Origin: Actinoplanes sandaracinus
Lineage (GTDB): Bacteria > Actinomycetota > Actinomycetes > Mycobacteriales > Micromonosporaceae
Length of the DNA stretch: 64,000 bases
Assembly: GCF_030009775.1 (NCBI RefSeq)
Contig: NZ_JASCTH010000023.1
Span: 101,431-165,430 of the forward strand
Reading direction: 5' to 3'
Below the pieces are notes generated by a model. That model saw nothing but the letters and a program-made list of their open reading frames with translations, did not search any database and had not been told where the DNA came from. Each line of letters opens with the position of its first letter. Position 1 is the stretch's first letter. Shown here piece after piece: positions 59,169 to 64,000 of the stretch. The position numbers and the translations under genes were made by a program.

Positions 59169-59732
59169 TCACACCCGAGGGGCGCCCAGGCCACCGATGA
59201 CCAGGGTGAGCTGGCGCCGCCAGGCCTGGGGGTCGGCGGAGTGCTGGGCGACCCCGGCGTTCGCCATCATCAGCAACGCCAGGTCACCGCGGGTGAAGTC
59301 GGCGCGCAGCCGGCCGGCCCGCTGGGCCCGGGTCACCACGTCCACGGCCCGCTGCTGGGCGGTCGCGCGCAGGCCGGCGAGCCGTTCGTCGTCGTCGAAG
59401 GTGGTGGTCACCAGCAGTTCCGCGAGGCCACGGTCGGTGGCCTGCAACTCGCAGACACGGGTCAGGTAACCGACGAACGCGGCCCACGGGTCCGGGTGTT
59501 CGAGCGCTTGTTCGGCGAGGTGGACCGCGGCGGTCATGTGGTTCGCGAAGACCTCGGCGATCAGGTGCCGCCGGCTGGGGAAGCGGCGATAGAGGGTGGC
59601 GTTGCCGACCCCGGCCCGCCGGGCGATCTCGTCCAGCGACGCGTCCAAGCCCTGCTCGGCGAAGACCTCGCGCGCCGCGGCGAGCAGGGCTGCTCGGTTA
59701 CGGCGGGCGTCCGCGCGCAGCCGGGGGGCCAT
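59169..59732 (-). CDS. TetR-family transcriptional regulator
   Basis: A 187-residue protein. The HTH is at residues about 12-57: RRNRAALLAAAREVFAEQGLDASLDEIARRAGVGNATLYRRFPSRRHLIAEVFA, a full TetR DNA-binding domain. The C-terminal ligand domain includes LAELLVTTTFDDDERLAGLRATAQQRAVDVVTRAQRAGRLRADFTRGDLALLMMANAGVAQ, the type often seen in TetR_C_33-like regulators. The target is unknown; the neighbouring divergent space is short. The ATG at 59732 is used. Confidence 0.88.
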   Translation of the reverse strand: MAPRLRADARRNRAALLAAAREVFAEQGLDASLDEIARRAGVGNATLYRRFPSRRHLIAEVFANHMTAAVHLAEQALEHPDPWAAFVGYLTRVCELQATDRGLAELLVTTTFDDDERLAGLRATAQQRAVDVVTRAQRAGRLRADFTRGDLALLMMANAGVAQHSADPQAWRRQLTLVIGGLGAPRV

Positions 59733-59872
59733 GCGCCACACGATACGGCGTGGCGAGGGAAGGACAGCGATCCGTTCGGTGTCGCCATGGCCGGCGCCCT
59801 CGGCGCATCACGAGGCCGGCGAGCAGCGGCACGGGTCGGCTCTCTCGGCGCTGCTGGACCGCGAGGTCGCGG

Positions 59873-60295
59873 TCAGGTGATGCAGAACTCGTTGCCCTCC
59901 GGGTCGGCCATCGTCACCCACGAGTGGGGGCCCTGCCGGCCGTCCCAGAGATGGATGGCGCCGCGTTCGATCAGCCGGTCACGGACGGCGTTCCGTTTCT
60001 CCTCGCCGACGAACACGTCGACGTGCATCCGGTTCTTCACCGTCTTGGCGGCCTCGTCGAACTGGAAGAGCATCCGCCGGGCGGTCTCCGGGTGCCGGAT
60101 CGCGGCGCCGCTGCGCCACACCAGCCTGCCCCCGTGATGGGTGGTCTCGGCGTCGGTGGCGTAACCCTTGGCGATCATCTCCTTGATGAACGCCTCGTCC
60201 TGGGACTCCACGTCCCAGCCGAGGGTCTCCGCCCACCAGTCGGCGAGCGTGTGCGGATCGGTGCAGTCCACGGAGACTTGGAAGTCGTAAGCCAT
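59873..60295 (-). CDS. Glyoxalase/VOC-family protein
   Basis: A 140-residue protein. It begins YDFQVSVDCTDPHTLADWWAETLGWDVE, the first beta-alpha-beta unit of the VOC fold, and ends HSWVTMADPEGNEFCIT, the typical D-P-E-G-N-E-F end with a metal-ligand glutamate. The central RMLFQFDEAAKTVKNRMHVDVFV carries the pairing strand. This subgroup is common in actinomycetes and often has no known substrate. The ATG at 60295 is used. Confidence 0.85.
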   Translation of the reverse strand: MAYDFQVSVDCTDPHTLADWWAETLGWDVESQDEAFIKEMIAKGYATDAETTHHGGRLVWRSGAAIRHPETARRMLFQFDEAAKTVKNRMHVDVFVGEEKRNAVRDRLIERGAIHLWDGRQGPHSWVTMADPEGNEFCIT

Positions 60296-60333
60296 GGACC
60301 GCACGCTACCCACGATTGCGGTCAGGTCATGAC

Positions 60334-60696
60334 CTAATTGGCGTAGAGGCCTGGAAAGAACCGATCGATTGCGGTCACGTCGTACACATGCCGCACTTCG
60401 TTGATCTTTTGATCCTCGACGCCCAGGAACTCGACCATGCGGGCCGTGCCGAACGGTGCCGCAAGGTCGTAGACCAGTGCGGCACCGTCCACAGCATCGG
60501 TACGGGCGACCACCGTGACACCGTCCGCGAAGGCGGCGATCCGGTGCAGGACCTGGAGCAGCTCTTCGTCGTCGACCGGGGCGTCCAGGTTCCACTCCGT
60601 CTCGACGTCCGCGGCGAGCAGCTTCCGGGCCATGGTCAGGTCGTCGTTGGTCCACGACCTGACCCAGTAGTCCACCACGTCCATGCGGTTCGTCAC
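60334..60696 (-). CDS. SnoaL/NTF2-like fold protein
   Basis: A 120-residue protein. The pattern VDYWVRSWTNDDLTMARKLLAADVETEWNLDAPVDDEELLQVLHRIAAFADGVTVVARTDAVDGAALVYDLAAPFGTARMVEFLGVEDQKINEVRHVYD is the cone-shaped alpha+beta NTF2 fold used by SnoaL cyclases and small binding proteins. The GTG at 60696 overlaps the stop of the DUF2334 gene (GTGA), so it belongs to the polysaccharide operon. Its role is not obvious. Confidence 0.75.
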   Translation of the reverse strand: MTNRMDVVDYWVRSWTNDDLTMARKLLAADVETEWNLDAPVDDEELLQVLHRIAAFADGVTVVARTDAVDGAALVYDLAAPFGTARMVEFLGVEDQKINEVRHVYDVTAIDRFFPGLYAN

Positions 60697-62309
60697 CCGT
60701 TCAGCATCGCGTCTGCGCTCACGAAGGTGTAGCCGGCCTTGATGATTCCCGGAACGAGCTGCTTGAGGTGCGCGGTGCCGAGATACGGGTGGTAGAAGAA
60801 GCTGGCCACGCCGTCCCGCACCACCAGGTTGCGCTCGGCGCTGGCGACCAGGTCGGCCGGCAACCGCACCGGGTGCGTGTTGTACGCCTCCGGCTCCACG
60901 TTGCCGATGTTCTCCGGCACCACGACCGAGCCGTACACGTCCCGCACGGTGTAGGGGAAGAACTGCCCGAACTGGCGGGCGTAGTTGAACTTGGCGCCGG
61001 TCAGCACGCCCGGGAAGTACAGGCCCCGGTCGTATCGCTTGCCGAAGAGCGAGTTCACCACCTGGTAGTCGACCGGGCTGGCCGCGTAGTGCGGGAACTC
61101 GAAGATCTTCGGCATGCCCAGCCCGGTGGCCGCGAACACCGCGCCCGACGCGACCATCCGCGAGGTGGCCCAGGCGGCCGAGTCCTCCTTCACCGGGCCG
61201 TCGTAGATCACCCGGTCGGCCGAGTCGACGTGCGCGGTGAAGAACTCGAAGTCGTTGCCGCTGGCGCCGTCGTACGGGTTGTTCACCGAGCCGTACTGGT
61301 GGGTGTAGCCGTGCATGAGCAGCGTGCCGCCCTTAGCCTGCATGTACTTCAGCGCGGACACCACCGCGGGCCTCTTGGCCAGGGAGTAGTCCTCGGCGAC
61401 GCCGTTGTTCTTGGCGCCCTTCGGGTCGCGGTACCGCGGGTAGACCGCGACACTGAACGGCACCTTCATCGACCACAGGTAGTCGGCGACCGCCCGCAAC
61501 TCGGCGGGATCCGCGTCGGGGCCGACGTCCTCGATCCGGATCAGCGCGCGGTGGCGTTCGGGCGTCTTCGGAGCGAGCGCGTCGAAGAGCAGATCCGCGA
61601 AGACCAGGTAGCGGTCGTCGTGGGTGACGTAGGAGAACGGGATCTCGCTGACGTAGGTCAGGTTGCCGGAGCGCACCGCCCAGGGCAGCGTGGTCCCGTC
61701 GGCGCGGGTCGCGGCCGCCAGGGTGACGACCTTGGCCGGGTCGCTGACCGTCAGGTTCATCAGACCGGACTTGTTGTCGGCGCTGCGGGTCAGCTTCCGG
61801 CCCTTGTAGGTCACCGCGGCCACGTCGGCGAAGTCGAAGAGGCCGCTGGTGAAGCCGTACTTCGCGGCGAAGCCGTCCAGCTTGGTGAGCTGCCAGACGT
61901 TGTCCCGGACCCACACCACCGGCTTGGTCGTGGCGGTCACGTCGGTCAGGAAAGCGGCCGGCAGCGGCTCGTCGTAGGTCGAGCCCAGGTAGATCACCGC
62001 GGTGTAGTTCTTCAGGTCACCGGCCTTGTAACCGGCCACCGGCGCGGCCGTCCAGGAGCCGAAGTGCGAGCTCAGGTTCGCCGTCTGGGTGGCGTAGACC
62101 TCGCCCAGCCAGCCGTAGCCGCCCGTGGTGTCGTACAGCACGAGGGTCTTGGCCGTGCCGCCGCCGGGAGCGGCCTTGCCGGTCTTGCCGGCCGCCGTGG
62201 TGGTGCCGGCGGCGCCGGCCTCGATGGAGTTGAGGCCGACGGCCGCGACGGTGGCGGCGGCCGCGCCGGCGACGAGAACGCTGCGGCGGGAGACGGGGGT
62301 GGCACGCAT
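60693..62309 (-). CDS. Exported DUF2334 (polysaccharide-deacetylase-like) protein
   Basis: A 538-residue protein with a Tat-like signal (SRRSVLVAGAAAATVAAVG, about 8-26). The N-terminal part (about 50-230) resembles a flavodoxin- or glutaminase-like fold. The second part has DUF2334 features: IRIEDVGPDADPAELRAVADYLWSMKVPFSVAVYPRYRDP, LLMHGYTHQYG (metal-type H-x-x-x-H) and FEFPHYAAS. DUF2334 proteins are related to polysaccharide deacetylases and may deacetylate surface glycans. The ATG at 62309 overlaps the wecB stop (TGATG). Confidence 0.85.
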   Translation of the reverse strand: MRATPVSRRSVLVAGAAAATVAAVGLNSIEAGAAGTTTAAGKTGKAAPGGGTAKTLVLYDTTGGYGWLGEVYATQTANLSSHFGSWTAAPVAGYKAGDLKNYTAVIYLGSTYDEPLPAAFLTDVTATTKPVVWVRDNVWQLTKLDGFAAKYGFTSGLFDFADVAAVTYKGRKLTRSADNKSGLMNLTVSDPAKVVTLAAATRADGTTLPWAVRSGNLTYVSEIPFSYVTHDDRYLVFADLLFDALAPKTPERHRALIRIEDVGPDADPAELRAVADYLWSMKVPFSVAVYPRYRDPKGAKNNGVAEDYSLAKRPAVVSALKYMQAKGGTLLMHGYTHQYGSVNNPYDGASGNDFEFFTAHVDSADRVIYDGPVKEDSAAWATSRMVASGAVFAATGLGMPKIFEFPHYAASPVDYQVVNSLFGKRYDRGLYFPGVLTGAKFNYARQFGQFFPYTVRDVYGSVVVPENIGNVEPEAYNTHPVRLPADLVASAERNLVVRDGVASFFYHPYLGTAHLKQLVPGIIKAGYTFVSADAMLNG

Positions 62310-63496
62310 CAGGCGACGACTCCGGAGGTGAGGGCGGTCTGCGACGGGACGGGCATGGCTTCGGGGGCGGGCGCGAGGCCCAGGAGAGCGGCGGTGGCCT
62401 GCGCGGTGCGCACGGCGGCGAGGCCGTCGCCGTAGGGGTTGCCGCCGGCGGTCATCGAGTCGCGGAGGGCCCGGCTGTCGAGCAGCGCGGACGCCTCCGC
62501 CACGATCAGCGCGGGGTCCGAGCCGACCAGCTTGGCGCAGCCCGCGTGCAGCGACTCCACCCGCTCGGTCACGTCCCGCAGCACCAGCGCCGGAACCCCG
62601 AACGACGGCGCCTCCTCCTGGATGCCGCCCGAGTCGGTCAGCACCAGGTAGGCCTCGGAGAGCAGGCGGGACAGATCCGGGTAGGGCAGCGGGTCGGTGA
62701 CGGTCACGCGCTCCACGCCGGCCAGGGCGGCGTCGACCTGGGACCGGACCGCGGGGTTCGGGTGGCTGGGCAGGACCACCTCGATGTCGTCGTAGCGGGC
62801 GATCAGCTCCTTGACCGCGGCCAGGATCCGGTCCAGCGGCTCGCCCCACGACTCACGGCGGTGGGCGGTCACCAGGACCAGGCGGTTGTCACTGCCGGCG
62901 CGGGCGGCGGCCACGTCCTGGTTCTCGAACGGCAGCTTGCGGCCGGCCACCGCGAGGGTCGCGTCCACCACGGTGTTGCCGGTGACCAGCACGTCGCTCG
63001 CCGGGATCTTCTCGTCGAGGAGGTTCATCGCGGCCAGCGGGGTGGGCGCCAGGTGCAGAGCGGCGACCTGGGCGACCAGGCGGCGGTTGCCCTCCTCCGG
63101 GAAGGGCGACTCCAGGTCACCGGAACGCAGGCCGGCCTCCAGGTGGACGACCGGAATGCGCCGCCAGAACGCGGCGAGGGCGCCGGCCAGGCTGGTGGTG
63201 GTGTCGCCCTGCACGATGACGGCGGCCGGGGTGCGTACCGACCAGAGTTCGTCCAGCTGGCGGATCATCGCGGTGAGCAACTCGGCCTGGCCGCCAGTGG
63301 TGCGCTCGACCTGAAGCGTGATGTCCGGCTCCAGGCCGAACGCGGCGAGCGCCTGGGTGACCATCGTCGGGTGCTGGCCGCTGGCGAGCAGGACCGGTGC
63401 GAGCAGCCCGGCCTCGCGCATGGCGAGAGCTACCGGGGCGAGCTTGACGGCTTCGGGGCGGGTGCCGCCGACGAGGTGGACCTCGCGAAGAGACAT
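62309..63496 (-). CDS. wecB: UDP-N-acetylglucosamine 2-epimerase
   Basis: A 395-residue cytosolic enzyme. Family segments: HLVGGTRPEAVKLAPVALAM, LLASGQHPTMV, VIVQGDTTTSLAGALAAF, VVHLEAGLRSGDLESPFPEEGNRRLV, VLVTAHRRESWG and LVLTDSGGIQEEAPSFGVPALVLRDVTERVE, including the D-S-G-G-x-x-E-E motif. It interconverts UDP-GlcNAc and UDP-ManNAc for surface polysaccharide or teichoic-acid-linkage synthesis. Its 3' end is coupled to the DUF2334 gene and the upstream gene is a glycosyltransferase. Confidence 0.93.
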   Translation of the reverse strand: MSLREVHLVGGTRPEAVKLAPVALAMREAGLLAPVLLASGQHPTMVTQALAAFGLEPDITLQVERTTGGQAELLTAMIRQLDELWSVRTPAAVIVQGDTTTSLAGALAAFWRRIPVVHLEAGLRSGDLESPFPEEGNRRLVAQVAALHLAPTPLAAMNLLDEKIPASDVLVTGNTVVDATLAVAGRKLPFENQDVAAARAGSDNRLVLVTAHRRESWGEPLDRILAAVKELIARYDDIEVVLPSHPNPAVRSQVDAALAGVERVTVTDPLPYPDLSRLLSEAYLVLTDSGGIQEEAPSFGVPALVLRDVTERVESLHAGCAKLVGSDPALIVAEASALLDSRALRDSMTAGGNPYGDGLAAVRTAQATAALLGLAPAPEAMPVPSQTALTSGVVA

Positions 63497-63551
63497 GGGG
63501 GGAGCCAGCCTTCTGTTCGGGGGGAGAGGCGAATCAGGGGGAAGGGGTGGT

Positions 63552-64000
63552 TCAGGCGGCGACCGCGAGCGGCTCTTCGACGAGCCGTTCGGTCTTGGCC
63601 CAGGCCTGGCGGCCGCTGGCCTGCCGGCCGAGCGCGCGGTAGGTGGCGGCGAGGCCGAGGATCAGGAACGCGGGGTACGCGAGAGCGGCGGTCAGCATCC
63701 GGGGCATGCCCTCATCGCCGTGCTTGTACTTGTGCACCAGCGCCCAGAGCAGGCCGGGGAAGGTGGTGACGATCAGCCAGACGCCGCCGGCCTGGCCCAG
63801 GGCGGCCCAGCTCGGGATGAAGACGATCGGGTGGCCGATCAGCAGGCCGCCCAGCCCGGCGAGGCCGGTGCCGATGAGCAGCACCGTCAGGATCGCGTTG
63901 GCCCAGGGGGAGAGCAGGTAGTGCAGCATCTCGGCGAGCGCGATCCGGGCCACCCGCGGTGACGAGAAGAGCCGGCCGAGGTAACGGGCGCACTGCATGT
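63552..64000 (-). CDS. Membrane glycosyltransferase (GT2-like), C-terminal end (truncated by window)
   Basis: Only the last 149 or so residues are present; the frame continues past the window edge. It reads RYLGRLFSSPRVARIALAEMLHYLLSPWANAILTVLLIGTGLAGLGGLLIGHPIVFIPSW and then two more hydrophobic segments, the C-terminal membrane part common to membrane GT2 glycosyltransferases of exopolysaccharide synthesis. The ATG at 63998 is almost certainly internal. It is 55 bp upstream of wecB on the same strand, so probably the same operon. Confidence 0.6.
   Translation of the reverse strand, partial: MQCARYLGRLFSSPRVARIALAEMLHYLLSPWANAILTVLLIGTGLAGLGGLLIGHPIVFIPSWAALGQAGGVWLIVTTFPGLLWALVHKYKHGDEGMPRMLTAALAYPAFLILGLAATYRALGRQASGRQAWAKTERLVEEPLAVAA

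Noticed and set aside
59126..59200. A 24-codon plus-strand gene with AAGGAG upstream
   Set aside because: It overlaps the 3' end of the tetR gene and has no further support. It is mentioned only in the intergenic entry.
1..64000. tRNA or rRNA genes, CRISPR arrays or insertion sequences
   Set aside because: No cloverleaf-like, rRNA-like, regularly spaced repeat or transposase sequence was noticed by eye. A tRNAscan or IS search was not run.

Overview
The window is GC-rich actinobacterial chromosomal DNA with densely packed genes, many GTG starts and strong GGAGG-type ribosome binding sites. Several markers point to a mycelial, soil-type actinomycete, most likely Micromonosporaceae (Actinoplanes-like). 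These are a DUF5753-type XRE regulator with a DUF397 partner, an actinobacterial S-adenosyl methyltransferase of the DUF574 type, Ni-superoxide dismutase, a mycothiol-dependent maleylpyruvate-isomerase-fold protein, DUF3040, and secreted chitinase, glucanase and LPMO. The genus call is inference. I saw no rRNA, tRNA, CRISPR array or insertion sequence.

Layout. 1-4.3 kb: the end of a TPR protein, a SLOG-like nucleotide-binding protein and a large TIR / membrane / coiled-coil / WD40 protein, a possible immune-type signalling pair. 4.7-12.1 kb: a cell-wall block with a class A PBP fused to a beta-lactamase-like domain, an OmpR-type two-component system and an alr-ddl pair. 12.2-16.4 kb: secreted GH16 glucanase, LCP protein and GH18 chitinase. 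16.5-19.2 kb: a reductase-like protein, then a flavin reductase-sodN operon behind a SoxR-type promoter, and an exported Ig-like protein. 19.3-22.4 kb: a three-gene ECF vitamin transporter (YkoE/D/C type). 22.3-25.8 kb: a Ser-rich lipoprotein, a STAND ATPase and a membrane protein. 26-30.2 kb: a type III Mod/Res pair whose Res nuclease residues look lost. 30.4-33 kb: heme oxygenase, a PLP lyase and a hypothetical. 33-36.1 kb: a three-gene sugar-catabolic operon behind a perfect LacI-type palindrome.

36.2-43.1 kb holds small regulators and hypotheticals, an RTX-repeat exported protein, a roadblock-like protein, a MarR regulator divergent from a mycothiol-type enzyme with paired operators between them, and bioY. 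43.2-50.8 kb is a secretion and sensing region: an M4 metalloprotease, an exported protein, a second OmpR-type two-component system, an AA10 LPMO translationally coupled to a DUF305 lipoprotein, and an exported beta-propeller. 50.9-53.5 kb: an MFS exporter, purC and DUF3040. 53.6-56.4 kb: an XRE-DUF397 convergent pair enclosed by two mirror-image copies of one promoter/operator module, each driving an outward operon of small proteins. 56.5-64 kb: methyltransferase, diguanylate cyclase, TetR, VOC protein, and a polysaccharide cluster (GT2 end, wecB, DUF2334, SnoaL-like).

The strongest leads are the mirrored XRE/DUF397 promoter module, the SoxR-type promoter over flavin reductase plus sodN, the LPMO-DUF305 coupling, the TIR/SLOG neighbourhood, the PBP-beta-lactamase fusion and the type III Res with a degenerate nuclease. 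All functional calls come from reading translated sequence and motifs; no database search was run.
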